Assembly: GCF_000325705.1 (NCBI RefSeq) | Contig: NC_019904.1 | Span: 380,001-444,000 of the forward strand | DNA length: 64,000 nucleotides | Direction: 5' to 3' | Origin: Echinicola vietnamensis DSM 17526 | GTDB lineage: Bacteria; Bacteroidota; Bacteroidia; Cytophagales; Cyclobacteriaceae | Part shown: positions 42,500-52,900 of the stretch, in pieces | Layout: every line of letters starts with the position of its first letter | How positions within the stretch are numbered: the first letter of the stretch is position 1 | Made by a program: the position numbers and the translations under genes | Notes under the pieces: model-generated | Told to the model about the DNA's origin: nothing | Seen by the model: only the letters and a program-made list of their open reading frames with translations | Database searches by the model: none

Positions 42500-44824
42500 T
42501 TATTTCCTTTTGAACTCCGATATTTTTTCCTGCGGAACAAGCACTTTGTGCACTTTTTCCACCGTCAGTTCTTTTTCAAGATCGAAACCGGCAGATTTCC
42601 TGATATCTCTGGAAGAAGCCCCCACATGGACGGTATATTTTCCGGCTTCTGCTATCCAGGCACTTCGTTCCGAAACGAAAGAAGCAAGCGAGCGTGCATC
42701 CAGCACGAAAGTAATGGTTTGCGATTCGCCGGGCGCCAATAATTTCGTTTTTGCAAAATTCTTCAATTCTTTCACTGGCTTGTCCATAGCTTTGCCGGGG
42801 GCAGCCAGATACAACTGCACCACTTCCCGTCCCGCCTTGTTGCCTGTGTTTTTGATATCTGCCGTTACTTCAATTTCATTTTCAAAAGTTTCTGAACCCA
42901 GTTTCAGGTTGTCGTAAGAAAAATCGGTGTAAGACAATCCAAACCCAAATTCATAAGCGGGATTAACCGCAAACGAATCGTAATAGCGATAGCCTACGTA
43001 AATCCCCTCCTCGTGCACCACCTTCTCCGGATTTTCGGCAGGTGTGCCGGGAAAATTCTTCGTAGTGGGAACGTCAGGGTAATCCAGGGGAAAAGTTGTC
43101 GCTAATTTTCCGGAAGGATTTACTTTCCCGGTGAGGATATCCGCCATAGCATTGCCACCCTCCTGCCCCGGTTGCCAGGCCAGCAATATCGCATCCGCCA
43201 GTTCTCTCCAACTTGCAGTCTCAATTACTCCGCCAATATTCAGCACTACCACCACTTTCTTTCCTTTTGCTCTAAATGCTTCAGATACGTTCTTCAGCAG
43301 GTTCTTTTCCTCTTCCGTCAGGTAAAAAGTTTCCAGCTTCCGGTCTCCTCCTTCGCCAAATACCCGCATTATGCTCACCATGGCGATATCGGATTCCTCC
43401 GCATTCTGCCGGATCAGGCTCGCATCCAGCGGCAATTCGCCCAGAATGCTGTCGGGTTTTGGCATGGCGGTGATCAAACTATCCGCTTCAAGGTTTTGTG
43501 GTTTTCCTTTTTTCAGGTAATCGGTGTATTTTTCGTGAAGCGCTGCATCAATTTCGTAACCCGCATTTTCCAGTCCCTGAGCTAAGGATATGCTGTACTC
43601 GTTGTTGACCATTCCGCTGCCCGTGCCCCCTACGGTCAGTTTGTAGGAATAATTTCCGAAAGGTGCCACCTTTTTAATATCCGGCTTTAATGGCAGGATG
43701 TCAGCATCATTTTTTAACAACACCATGGATTCTCCTGCAGCTTCACGGGCAATTTTTATACTTTCTTTAAAATTTGGTTTATTAGAGTAAGGATAATCTT
43801 TATAAGTAGAAGTTCGGGTGATTACATCCAAAATCCGAGCGATATTCCGGTCCACCAACTCCTTCTCAAGACTGCCGTTTTCCAGCGCTTCGGCGATGGC
43901 ATCTGACCAGTCCTGCAACCCCGGCATCAGCAGGTCGTTGCCGGCTTTCATTTGCTCCACCGGATCATCACCGCCGTACCAATCGGTAAGTACAAATCCA
44001 TCAAATCCCCATTCTTTTCGCAAAATGATTTCCAGCAATTCTTCGCTCTGCGGCGTATAGGTGCCGTTGACTTTATTATAGGACGACATTACCGTCCAGG
44101 GATCACCTTCTTTCACGGCTATTTCAAAACCCCGCAGATAAATTTCCCGCAGCGCCCTTTCGCTTACAACCGCATCTATGGTTCTCCTGTTTGTTTCCTG
44201 GTTATTCGCTACAAAATGTTTGATGGCCGTGCCAATTCCCTGCGATTGTATACCCCGTACCAACGCGGCTCCCATTTTTCCGGAAATCAGCGGGTCTTCG
44301 GAATAGTATTCAAAACTTCGCCCTCCCAGCGGGTCGCGGTGAATGTTCATGGCTGGCGACAGCAAAATATCCACGCCGTATTCCAGCGCTTCATGGCCCA
44401 TAGCGTTCCCCACTTTTTCCACCAACTGCGGATCCCAGCTGGACGCTACCAAGGTCCCCACGGGAAATGCCGTGCAATAGTAGGTTTCCGGATCGTTCGG
44501 CCGGCGTGGGGCTATGCGCAGTCCTGCAGGGCCATCCGACAGCATAATGGAAGGGATGCCCAAATGAACAAACGGATAGGTGTAACCGCCCACTGCTGTT
44601 ATATTTTTCTGTTTTCTTCCCGGCAGGGGCACTGGCACTACCTCCCTCCTTTTGGCGCCGGTCACCATCAGCGATTTTTCTTCTATGGTCATAGCATCTA
44701 TAACTTCCTGTACCGGGCTTTCGCCCAGCCTGGGGTGTTTATCTGTTGTACAGGATAGATTTATAGTGAGGAAAGAAGAGAGAAGTAAAAGGGTTGAGTA
44801 TTTAATATGATTAGAAAATTTCAT
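42500..44824 (-). CDS. GH3 beta-glycosidase lipoprotein
   Basis: The 774-aa protein has a lipobox with Cys25 (LTINLSC). The N-terminal GH3 domain has the catalytic Asp281 in GFVLTDW and the substrate-side KHF at 202 to 204. A second alpha/beta domain follows (AREAAGESMVLLKNDADILPL). The C-terminal fibronectin-III-like domain has ELKNFAKTKLLAPGESQTITF. Family members cleave terminal beta-glucosides, xylosides or related sugars; the exact specificity cannot be read from the sequence. It is probably a periplasmic or cell-surface lipoprotein acting on oligosaccharides after import. It starts upstream of the GH140 gene in the same unit. Confidence 0.93.
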   Translation of the reverse strand: MKFSNHIKYSTLLLLSSFLTINLSCTTDKHPRLGESPVQEVIDAMTIEEKSLMVTGAKRREVVPVPLPGRKQKNITAVGGYTYPFVHLGIPSIMLSDGPAGLRIAPRRPNDPETYYCTAFPVGTLVASSWDPQLVEKVGNAMGHEALEYGVDILLSPAMNIHRDPLGGRSFEYYSEDPLISGKMGAALVRGIQSQGIGTAIKHFVANNQETNRRTIDAVVSERALREIYLRGFEIAVKEGDPWTVMSSYNKVNGTYTPQSEELLEIILRKEWGFDGFVLTDWYGGDDPVEQMKAGNDLLMPGLQDWSDAIAEALENGSLEKELVDRNIARILDVITRTSTYKDYPYSNKPNFKESIKIAREAAGESMVLLKNDADILPLKPDIKKVAPFGNYSYKLTVGGTGSGMVNNEYSISLAQGLENAGYEIDAALHEKYTDYLKKGKPQNLEADSLITAMPKPDSILGELPLDASLIRQNAEESDIAMVSIMRVFGEGGDRKLETFYLTEEEKNLLKNVSEAFRAKGKKVVVVLNIGGVIETASWRELADAILLAWQPGQEGGNAMADILTGKVNPSGKLATTFPLDYPDVPTTKNFPGTPAENPEKVVHEEGIYVGYRYYDSFAVNPAYEFGFGLSYTDFSYDNLKLGSETFENEIEVTADIKNTGNKAGREVVQLYLAAPGKAMDKPVKELKNFAKTKLLAPGESQTITFVLDARSLASFVSERSAWIAEAGKYTVHVGASSRDIRKSAGFDLEKELTVEKVHKVLVPQEKISEFKRK

Positions 44825-44901
44825 TTTTTAATATTTAGAATCTACTGATTAAGAGAAGATGTAAGTTGCTATTTATCGTTTGTCCGCAAACCCGACAGGC
44901 T

Positions 44902-44927
44902 TTCCTTTTTTCTCGATAAAAAAGGAA
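44902..44927. repeat. inverted repeat TTCCTTTTTT / AAAAAAGGAA
   Basis: Perfect 10-bp arms enclose the 6-base loop CTCGAT. The layout (short G/C-containing base, long T- and A-runs) parallels the repeat at 34264. It lies before the GH3 start and after the small ORF, so a weak terminator or attenuator role is possible. Confidence 0.5.
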
Positions 44928-44977
44928 CAAACCCCGAAGGGATCCCTCTGGAAAGATCAAGTCTGTGAATTAAAATG

Positions 44978-45124
44978 CTAACATTTGAACGTATTCGATT
45001 CAAGGCCGGAATACATGGCGTTAGTCCATCCTTCGAAAACTACATGTTGGTATTTCTTGTTGATGGTGACAGAAGCAGCAAATTTTGAAGCCAATTTTGC
45101 TGCTCCCGACACATTCAAAACCAT
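44978..45124 (-). CDS. possible small ORF or gene remnant after SGNH hydrolase
   Basis: The 48-aa frame starts ATG at 45124, overlapping the last codons of the SGNH gene by 10 bases, and ends TAG at 44980 to 44978. The product is mixed, with segments AAKLASKFAASVTINKKYQ and HVVFEGWTNAMYSGLESN that look like a real fold fragment rather than random sequence. No family is recognised. It could be a small coupled protein or the tail of a former gene. Confidence 0.25.
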   Translation of the reverse strand: MVLNVSGAAKLASKFAASVTINKKYQHVVFEGWTNAMYSGLESNTFKC

Positions 45125-45825
45125 TTTACAATTTCACTGGCGATCAGTTCGTGCCCCCGGCGATTGGGATGATTTACATGCGACATATAGGCCTTAATAT
45201 CTCCTTCTTCACGAGCCTTCTTTTGAAACTCCGCAAACGGATCTGCCAGGCCGACGCCATATTTGGCCGCCAGTTTTCTGATCTGCTCCGCATGCTGCTC
45301 CAGCTGATTGCCCGGCGCCAGCATATCGTGCCGCTGGTCGGGAGACGGCGTAACGAGGATCACCTTTAAGTTTGCTTCCAATGCTTCCCCGATCATCTTT
45401 TCCCAGGCCACTCCGGCCCTTTCCAGACCAATGCCCAGATCGTTCAGCGCGTAATCGATAAACAGCACATCGGGTTTATGAGGCAGCACATCAGTGGTGA
45501 CCCGCGGCTGCCCTTTTTCGGAATACTCCCCGCCAATGGCCGTCACGATGACATTCACCACGGCATGCGGATACATTTGTTTTACTTTAGCAAGTACAAT
45601 ATTAGGGTAAGAATCAAGGGTGTGCACTTCAGAATTGTGCCAATAACCCGCCGGCACAGAATGCCCGTGAAAGACCAGGTTGATCGTTCTGTTATTGGGC
45701 CAGCGGGTGGTCAGCTCTTTTTTAAGGTCTGAAAGATAGGTGGCGGTATCTGCCACTTTCTGGTTCTGCGCCACGGAACATGTGGACATCATGAAAATCG
45801 AAAATGCAAAAATTATAACTCTCAT
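45115..45825 (-). CDS. exported SGNH/GDSL-type hydrolase
   Basis: The 236-aa protein has a signal peptide (VIIFAFSIFMMSTCSVAQ). The SGNH blocks are Ser56 in GHSV, TAIGGE at about 95 to 100, Asn128 and Asp129 in YALND, and His219 in VNHPN, a complete catalytic set. Such enzymes remove acetyl or other ester groups from glycans. Its place between the 851-aa lipoprotein and the GH3 supports a role in removing decorations from the substrate. A cysteine in the signal region (STCS) could make it a lipoprotein, but the spacing is not typical. Confidence 0.85.
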   Translation of the reverse strand: MRVIIFAFSIFMMSTCSVAQNQKVADTATYLSDLKKELTTRWPNNRTINLVFHGHSVPAGYWHNSEVHTLDSYPNIVLAKVKQMYPHAVVNVIVTAIGGEYSEKGQPRVTTDVLPHKPDVLFIDYALNDLGIGLERAGVAWEKMIGEALEANLKVILVTPSPDQRHDMLAPGNQLEQHAEQIRKLAAKYGVGLADPFAEFQKKAREEGDIKAYMSHVNHPNRRGHELIASEIVKWF

Positions 45826-45836
45826 TTTAAAATTAT

Positions 45837-48392
45837 TTACCAGGATACCACCAGCTCGCCGGTCACTCCTTCCACTACATAACTGTTACCAAACTCTTTT
45901 TCTCCTTTTTTAGAAGATATCTTTCCTGTTTTCCAGGGATATCCGCTATTCAGGTAGAAATTGATCTCATCTTCTGAAATTCCTTCGTCGGGATATATCC
46001 TTACAGTCGCATTTTCAAGTCCCGAAACCTGCAACCTCCGGGTAATTCCCAGTTCGCCCGAATGCATTTCTTTACAGGATACTATTCCATTTTGCTGTTC
46101 CACAAATACGCGACACTCGCGATTCCAGGCCGTAGGAAAAGAATAGGTCGCAAAACCGTCTTGCAATTCCGTGTCGTAGCCCAACAACACTGGCGCTCCC
46201 TGACCAAATTTAAACCGGTGATCCACCGTAGTGTTCGGCACGTATCCGGCAAAGAAAAACCCATTGTTGCTGCGCGAAATGCTCAGCACCGGACTTTTTA
46301 CCGCAGGATCGCGTTTGTCCACGGCATATTCCAACCCGCACTCTTTGAGCGCATAGCGCAAATAAGAAGGCCCGGTGAAATATTTTGCGGGATCGTCGGG
46401 CTCCAGCAACCGCTCCCCTTCAAAATGGCTGGAATTTGTGCCGCGCAAATAAATGACCTTCCCGTCTTTCCAACCGGGATGCTGCCTCACCCAGAGCGCA
46501 TCGCGCGAATGATTTCCCTGCGACATTTTTACCAAAACACGCGTGTAAGGATCCTTCCGGTCTTTTACCTGGCTTCTCAAACCGCCGCCTGAAAACAAGG
46601 CGTCGTGCCGGATCGTTTTCGGATATTTCTTTTTCAAAATATCGTTTTCATAATTCCCTGTAATGCTAAACTCTCCCTCCAGCGGGTCATCATTCCTGAG
46701 ATTAACTAGCGAAAGAAACTCCTCGCCTGCACGATCCGACGGCCCATAGATGATCACTTTTCCACCACTTTTCACAAATTCCATCAATTGTTTTTCATAC
46801 TCCGATCCGGCATCGGGAACAATGGTCATCAGCACCGATTCGTCGAATAGATCCGGCTGATTTTGTAAAGCAGACTTAAAATTTCCGGTGGAGATCACTG
46901 TATTCAGTGGCAACCCATTGTTGATGGCCTGGCGGATAAACCAATCGCCATAGTAAATTTCTGACAGGCGATCTGGCTGCATACGTGCCCACTGATGGTA
47001 TTCTTCAAAGGGATATACCCAGACCAGGGGACCCGGAGCCGTGGGGGCATCGTACCTGGCTTTCAGGATATGCGGTATTACCTCGTCCGGAACCTGGGTG
47101 GGCATATTCCCATAAGAATCATCTATCGTTAAAAAGTTCAAATGTGTGGGTAGCGCCACTTCTCCCTTCCCGTTGATGCGGGCCACCGACATGGGCAGGT
47201 AAATATCGTGAGGCTCACGGCCATAGCGATCAAGCCATGGGCTGTTGAGCCACCAGGGATCGTGTGTATAGTACCGGAAAATATAACGGTCATCGGGCAG
47301 CTCTGCCATTCGCGACAGGTATCCGACCAGCTCCAGTCCGAAATCGCCGTCGAGCGCCGCCCAGGGAGAATTGGGCGGCGGCAGTATGTTGAAATCACCT
47401 TCATAAATGGCCTTTAGGTCAACGCCGTCCTTGGCCAGGTCGACCCCTGTGGAGAGGTTTGTGCCGCGGGTTTCAATCCTGAAACCAGAACATTCCTTGC
47501 GAAACAGGCTCCAGAAGTCGATGATCTTTTTGCGGGTATCTTCCAGCTTATCCGCATTGAAACCAGTACCGGTGAAAATAGTTCCTGTAGACGCCCAGGG
47601 CTCCATGCCAAACCCGAATCCATTGCTGAACCAGATATAATCAAAATCCAGGTCTGACAGGAAATGCTGGCTCTGGCGGCCAAAGAAAGTGCCAAAAGGC
47701 GTACCCCCGGGGATACCGTTCGGAAACCCAGCGTATGCAGCGTCATCGGCATTCAGCGTAGCATAGCTAAACACAAATGATTTGTGCCCCATAGCACTGC
47801 CTTCCAGTATTTCCGGATGCTTTTCATACTTGAAAGGCGATTTGGCAAATTCAGGCCCGGGATCGAAAGTAGCCCCGATCCTCACTGGCTTTCCGGTAAT
47901 CGCCTCTCCTGTTTCTTTCAGTGTATTGACAATAAGTTTAAGATCTTTGTAGGTAAAATCCGGCGGATTTTCCATGTACAAATAGGCCCGCTCGTGAAGC
48001 GACAGCTCTTTAGGACCGGAGCCCACTTCATGTTCTGTGTTTGGATTTCCGATATATTTGGACCATTCCAGCGGCTGGTTGAGATCTCCCGAATAATCGA
48101 GTATTTCCGAGCCATCTGCCGTCCAGAGCATCACCGAAACGGTATCGGCGTGCCTGAGCAAAGAATGCCACTGGGTAAACATTTCCGACGCTACTTTTTT
48201 AAAGTAGGCTTCATCGTTTTGCTTGAAAGGCTTCAAAGAGGCTTCCAGTGTAATGTTGTGGAACGGTTTTCCTTTTAATGATGTTTCCACCAACGGACGA
48301 GGATCCTGCCCGGGTGTTTTATTAGAAATGCCGCTGCATCCCTCCAGTACCAGCAGCAGCGAAATCAACACTAAAATTTTACTTTTAAACAT
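45837..48392 (-). CDS. large lipoprotein of unknown family, putative glycoside hydrolase
   Basis: The ATG at 48392 (MFKSKILVLISLL) gives 851 residues with the lipobox LLVLEGC. The mature protein has a TIM-barrel-like N-terminal half (HNITLEASLKPFKQND; FVFSYATLNADDAAYAG; FDYIWFSNGFGFGMEPW; EGDFNILPPPNSPWAAL). A Rossmann-like part follows (EKQLMEFVKSGGKVIIYGPSDRAGEEF) that recalls the trimerization domain of GH42 enzymes. A beta-rich C-terminus comes after (ITRRLQVSGLENATVRIYPDEG). I cannot name a family. Repeated Glu/Asp at barrel strand ends fits a glycosidase, but no catalytic pair can be fixed. It lies between SusD and the SGNH gene, and the start is separated from SusD by a hairpin. Confidence 0.6.
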   Translation of the reverse strand: MFKSKILVLISLLLVLEGCSGISNKTPGQDPRPLVETSLKGKPFHNITLEASLKPFKQNDEAYFKKVASEMFTQWHSLLRHADTVSVMLWTADGSEILDYSGDLNQPLEWSKYIGNPNTEHEVGSGPKELSLHERAYLYMENPPDFTYKDLKLIVNTLKETGEAITGKPVRIGATFDPGPEFAKSPFKYEKHPEILEGSAMGHKSFVFSYATLNADDAAYAGFPNGIPGGTPFGTFFGRQSQHFLSDLDFDYIWFSNGFGFGMEPWASTGTIFTGTGFNADKLEDTRKKIIDFWSLFRKECSGFRIETRGTNLSTGVDLAKDGVDLKAIYEGDFNILPPPNSPWAALDGDFGLELVGYLSRMAELPDDRYIFRYYTHDPWWLNSPWLDRYGREPHDIYLPMSVARINGKGEVALPTHLNFLTIDDSYGNMPTQVPDEVIPHILKARYDAPTAPGPLVWVYPFEEYHQWARMQPDRLSEIYYGDWFIRQAINNGLPLNTVISTGNFKSALQNQPDLFDESVLMTIVPDAGSEYEKQLMEFVKSGGKVIIYGPSDRAGEEFLSLVNLRNDDPLEGEFSITGNYENDILKKKYPKTIRHDALFSGGGLRSQVKDRKDPYTRVLVKMSQGNHSRDALWVRQHPGWKDGKVIYLRGTNSSHFEGERLLEPDDPAKYFTGPSYLRYALKECGLEYAVDKRDPAVKSPVLSISRSNNGFFFAGYVPNTTVDHRFKFGQGAPVLLGYDTELQDGFATYSFPTAWNRECRVFVEQQNGIVSCKEMHSGELGITRRLQVSGLENATVRIYPDEGISEDEINFYLNSGYPWKTGKISSKKGEKEFGNSYVVEGVTGELVVSW

Positions 48393-48429
48393 ATGTAATC
48401 TTAAATTTATCTGCTCTCTAAAAATCTTC

Positions 48430-48454
48430 CTCATCGGGATTTGATCCCGGTGAG
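48430..48454 (-). terminator. hairpin after SusD, attenuator or weak terminator
   Basis: Read on the minus strand, CTCACCGGGAT pairs with ATCCCGATGAG (one mismatch) around a 3-base loop, followed by AAGATTTTT. It begins 18 bases after the SusD stop. It may lower expression of the downstream enzymes relative to the transporter. Confidence 0.5.
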
Positions 48455-48472
48455 GAACATATCATTAACTGA

Positions 48473-49894
48473 TTAATATCCGGGGTTCTGTTTCATTTCA
48501 GGATTGATCTCAATTTCCCTTTGCGGGATTGGCATTATCAACTCGTGATCTTTTACTGAGAAATTTACACCTTTATTTTTAAAGTAGTCGTCGATCTCTT
48601 CCTGCGCGCGCGCTGTCCGCACCAGGTCAAACCAGCGGTGGGCCTCAAAAGCCAGCTCCACCCTTCGTTCGTGTGCTATCGCTTCCCGCATGTCTTCCTG
48701 GCTAAGCCCAAGGTGCGGTGATAAATCAACCCTGTCCCTCACCGCATTTATATATTCTTCGGCATCTTCCGGCTTGCCCTGCTCATTGAGCGCTTCGGCG
48801 TACATCAGCAAAACATCGGCATACCTCAAAACCGTAAAATTGATAGAACCATCCCGGGGATTTTCCAAGTTCAGGTCCACAAATTTCAACCCGTGACGAG
48901 CGTAAAATTTCTCTTCTGAAGCCGGGGCGATCGTATCGCCTACGGATGCTCTTTTTCTCTCTCCTTCTTCATAGGCATTCATCAGATCGAGTGTCGGATT
49001 GATCCTGCCGGAGCCCTGCTGGTTGTTGGCCAACAAGCCTACCGTGGCCGGTGTAAACAACACTGAATATTGATTGCCCAGGTTATCTCCGGATATAAAT
49101 TTCAGTTCAAAAATTGATTCAGAAAGATTTTCGTTGCCCGCGGAAAACAGGCTTTTGTAATCGTCTACCAGAGAATAATCCTTGGAATCGATCACTTCCT
49201 TAAGCTTTGGTGCGGCCAGATCGTACTTCTTTTGGGTAAGATAAACTTTTCCCAGGAGCGTTTTCACCGTACCGACCGAGACGTATCCTTTGTCGGGATT
49301 CATGGCTTCCGGCAACAACGATTCCGCATCCTTCAAGTCGATTTCGATCATCGTGTAGACCTCCTCCTTGGATTTCAGCGAAAGATCAGAGGCATAAATT
49401 TCTTCCGGACTACGAAATTCCACGTCGGCAACGGGAGCTTTCCCAAAAGTCTGCACGAGGAAGAAATAGCAGAAAGCCCTGATGAACCTCGCCTCGCCCA
49501 TTATCCGGTCGTTTACTTCCTGATCAATGTTAGCCGTATTCAGCCGGTTGATGATCACATTGCACCGGGCAACTGTATAAAGCGCCTTGTTCCACGCATT
49601 TTCAATGATCGGGTTTTCGGAAGTGATGATCATTTCGTCAAATTCCACTTCGGCTGCAGACGATGAAGAAATGGAAATCTCCGCATTGTCTGACGTCAGC
49701 TCACCGATATAAAACATCTCGGACGTATACAGGCCTTTGAAAGAGGCGTATATTCCCAACATCGAGGTTTCAAAATCATTTTCCGTAAGGTAATAATTCT
49801 TGTCATTGATCTGGTTTTCCGGCTCCAGCTCCAGGAAATCTGCGCAGGAAGTGAAGGCAAGCAAGAGGAGCAGTATGAATATGTAATTCTTCAT
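48473..49894 (-). CDS. RagB/SusD-family outer-membrane lipoprotein
   Basis: The 473-aa protein has the lipobox with Cys17 (LAFTSC) and an N-terminal FLELEPENQINDKNYYLTENDFE typical of SusD. TPR-like helices follow (EARFIRAFCYFFLVQTFGKAPV; VKTLLGKVYLTQKKYDLA). The family end is YADVLLMYAEALNEQG, ELAFEAHRWFDLVRT and IPQREIEINPEMKQNPGY. It binds glycans on the cell surface and caps its SusC partner. It starts 18 bases after the susC stop, so the two are translated from one transcript. Confidence 0.95.
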   Translation of the reverse strand: MKNYIFILLLLLAFTSCADFLELEPENQINDKNYYLTENDFETSMLGIYASFKGLYTSEMFYIGELTSDNAEISISSSSAAEVEFDEMIITSENPIIENAWNKALYTVARCNVIINRLNTANIDQEVNDRIMGEARFIRAFCYFFLVQTFGKAPVADVEFRSPEEIYASDLSLKSKEEVYTMIEIDLKDAESLLPEAMNPDKGYVSVGTVKTLLGKVYLTQKKYDLAAPKLKEVIDSKDYSLVDDYKSLFSAGNENLSESIFELKFISGDNLGNQYSVLFTPATVGLLANNQQGSGRINPTLDLMNAYEEGERKRASVGDTIAPASEEKFYARHGLKFVDLNLENPRDGSINFTVLRYADVLLMYAEALNEQGKPEDAEEYINAVRDRVDLSPHLGLSQEDMREAIAHERRVELAFEAHRWFDLVRTARAQEEIDDYFKNKGVNFSVKDHELIMPIPQREIEINPEMKQNPGY

Positions 49895-49912
49895 GATCTT
49901 AATATTTTGTGG

Positions 49913-52900
49913 TTAAAATGACACCCTCAGTCCTAAAGTGAATATCCTCGGTATGGGATAGGAGAAATAATCTATACCGCTGGCTGCAATGTTGTCGCCG
50001 GTAGAGCTGGCCTCCGGGTCATAGCCGGGATAGTCTGTGAAGGTATAGACATTGGAGATATCTCCGTACACAGACAGTCCGGAGAGGTTAATTTTTTCCA
50101 ATGTTTGCCGCTGAAATGTATAGGAAAGATTAATGTTCTTGATCCTGACATAAGATCCGTCAAACAAATACCGCGAATTGGAGCTTATCCCTTTCGCGTA
50201 ATCACTCCTGATGGCACGGGGCGTGAAACCGTTGCCGGGGTCGTCCAAAGATTTCCAACGCTCATCGGTAACGGCCAATTGATTTTGTACGCCTGCCGCA
50301 TTGAGGATGATCTCGCCGCCCTGGAAGTACACGTCATTGCCCTGAGACCCCGTCACACTTATGCTGAGTGCGAAATTGTCATACTCCAACCGGTTATTGA
50401 ACCCAAAGGTATAGTCGGGCCAGGGATCGCCTACAAAGGTTTTGTCGTCGTTGGTGATCACCCCATCACCGTTGACGTCTTCAAACTTCAGGTCTCCCGG
50501 TTGCACGTCGGGATGTTGTTTCGGATGGGCATCCACATCGTCCCAATCCTGAAATACACCAATAGCATGCAGCATGTAAAAGCTGGAAATCGGCCTTCCT
50601 ACTTCTGTAAACTGGTAGGCAGAATTTTCAATTCTGGCATTATCTGAATTGAGTACCAACACTTTATTTTTGTTTACCCCGATATTGAAATTGGAGTTCC
50701 AAGAGAAATTCCCTGTGTTGACGACAACGGCATCCAATGTGAATTCCAACCCTTTGTTTTCCAGCTCGCCAATGTTTTGGGTGGACGCTGAAAACCCTGA
50801 AATCGCTGGCAAAGAGGCGTTAAGCAGCAGATCTTTTTTATGATTTTTATAGGCATCAACAGAAAGTGTGAGGCGATTGTCGAACAAAGCGACATCCAGC
50901 CCGATGTTGGTTTGCAGCGATCTTTCCCAGGTGAGGTTTTCATTTGCCAGGCTTTGGGGAATGATCCCTAGGGCTGCCTGGTTGCTTGAAACATACCGCG
51001 TAGTGCCCAACAACCCGATGTGCGCATAATTTCCGATAAGGTTATTTCCAGAAACTCCGTAGCTGGCCCTTATTTTCAGATTATCGATAAAGGTGACAGA
51101 TTGCATAAAAGGCTCTTCAGATATCCGGTACCCCACCGAAAATGAAGGGAATGTACCCCATCGGTTATTGGGGCCAAACCTCGAGCTTCCGTCGCGGCGC
51201 ACGGTACCGGTAACCAGGTATTTCCCTTTGTAAGTATAGTTTACCCTGGCCAACAAAGAAAGCATGGACCATTCCGAAACATAGTTGGTTCCGGCGTTTA
51301 CGTTTCCTCCTGCGAGGTATTCGATATGGTCGGTGGGAAAATCAGTGGCGCCTGCCTGTAACCAATCCGTTTTGTCTTTTTGCGCAGTGAAACCGACAAT
51401 GGCATCCACATCGTGAACTCCATTGATCGATCGACGGTAGTTAAGCACATTTTCGTTTAACCAATTCAGATTTGTTCTTTGGTGAACACCCGCTGTGGCC
51501 AAACTGGTCTTGGCACCCCATTCACCAATTTCAGAAGATTTCCATAGCCTGGTATGGTCGGCTATGTAGTTTATCCCTATGGAAGATTTAAGCGTTAAGC
51601 CTTCGACAATTTCATATTCCAGATAGTTGTTGGTAAATACATTGGTAGAACTGCGCGTGTCACTAAACTCATCAATGATCAACAGTGGATTTTCCACCGG
51701 CACGCCCAACGGGTCCAGCAGCTCTGAAGTATAGTTTCCGTTTTTATCATAAACCGAAAGCGCTGGGGAGCTGGCCAATGCTGCCGATATTAGTCCGCGC
51801 TGGCCCAGATGCCCCTCCGCTCTGGCAAACTTACCCCAGGAATGCGATCCAGCTATAGAAATCCCCAGCTTGAGCCTTTTGGTAAGGTAAGCGTCAATAT
51901 TGGATCGCAGGTTGAATTTCTTAAAATCCGATCCTTTAATGATTCCCTCCTGATTAAAGTATCCACCGGAAACATAATAGTCAACCCCTTCCTTACCTCC
52001 ACTAGCCGAAAGCTGGTAACTTTGGACAACCGACGGACGGAAAATAACATCCTGCCAGTTGGTGTTTACGGTGATGGCTTCCGGGTTTCGGAATTCAGGT
52101 TTTACTCTTGTACCGGCAGATCTTACTTCATTGGGATCTGAAGCGTTGCCACCCGAAAGCACCCAGGCATTATCCCTTCCATCAGCCACAAATTCAGCAA
52201 ATTGGCGGGCATTTAGCATGTCCAGCTTATTGGCTATCATTTGTACGCCATTGCTAGCATCGAAGTTAATTTTAGATTGTCCCTGCTTTCCTCTCTTCGT
52301 GGTAATAATGACCACTCCATTTGCCCCCCTGGATCCGTAAATGGCTGTTGCTGAAGCATCTTTCAGTATCTCTATGGATTCGATATCCGCAGGGTTTATA
52401 TTGGTCAGGGGATTTATCTTGCTGGCCGTGTTTTGTGCCATCCCCCCGGAGGAAAATGAATTCCCATTGAAACTGCTGACATCCGAACCTGATCCGCCTG
52501 CGCCCATGGCAAAACCGTCAATCACATACAGCGGTTGGTTGCCACCGGTAATCGAGCTAACACCCCTGATGACAATGTTTACATTACCGCCAGGAGCTCC
52601 TGTTGTTTGGGTGATCTGTGTTCCCGCAATTTTTCCCTGCATCATCTGATCGAAACTTGGAGAAGGTATGGATAAAAGCTCCTTTCCGGAAATGGTACCT
52701 ACGGCACCGGTAAGATCGCTTTTTTTCTGCGTTCCATACCCAACCACCACCACTCCTTCCAGGCTCTTAAGATCTTCCTCCAACGCAACATCCACGGTAG
52801 TCTGGTTCCCGATCTGTACCTCCTTGCTAAGGTATCCGATATACGAAAAGATCAGAGTGGCATTCGCGGGAACGGAGATGCTGAATTCTCCTGAATCATC

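Noticed and set aside
44985..45197. 70-aa plus-strand frame
   Set aside because: It is antisense to the SGNH gene end and to the small frame at 44978; no protein-like features.
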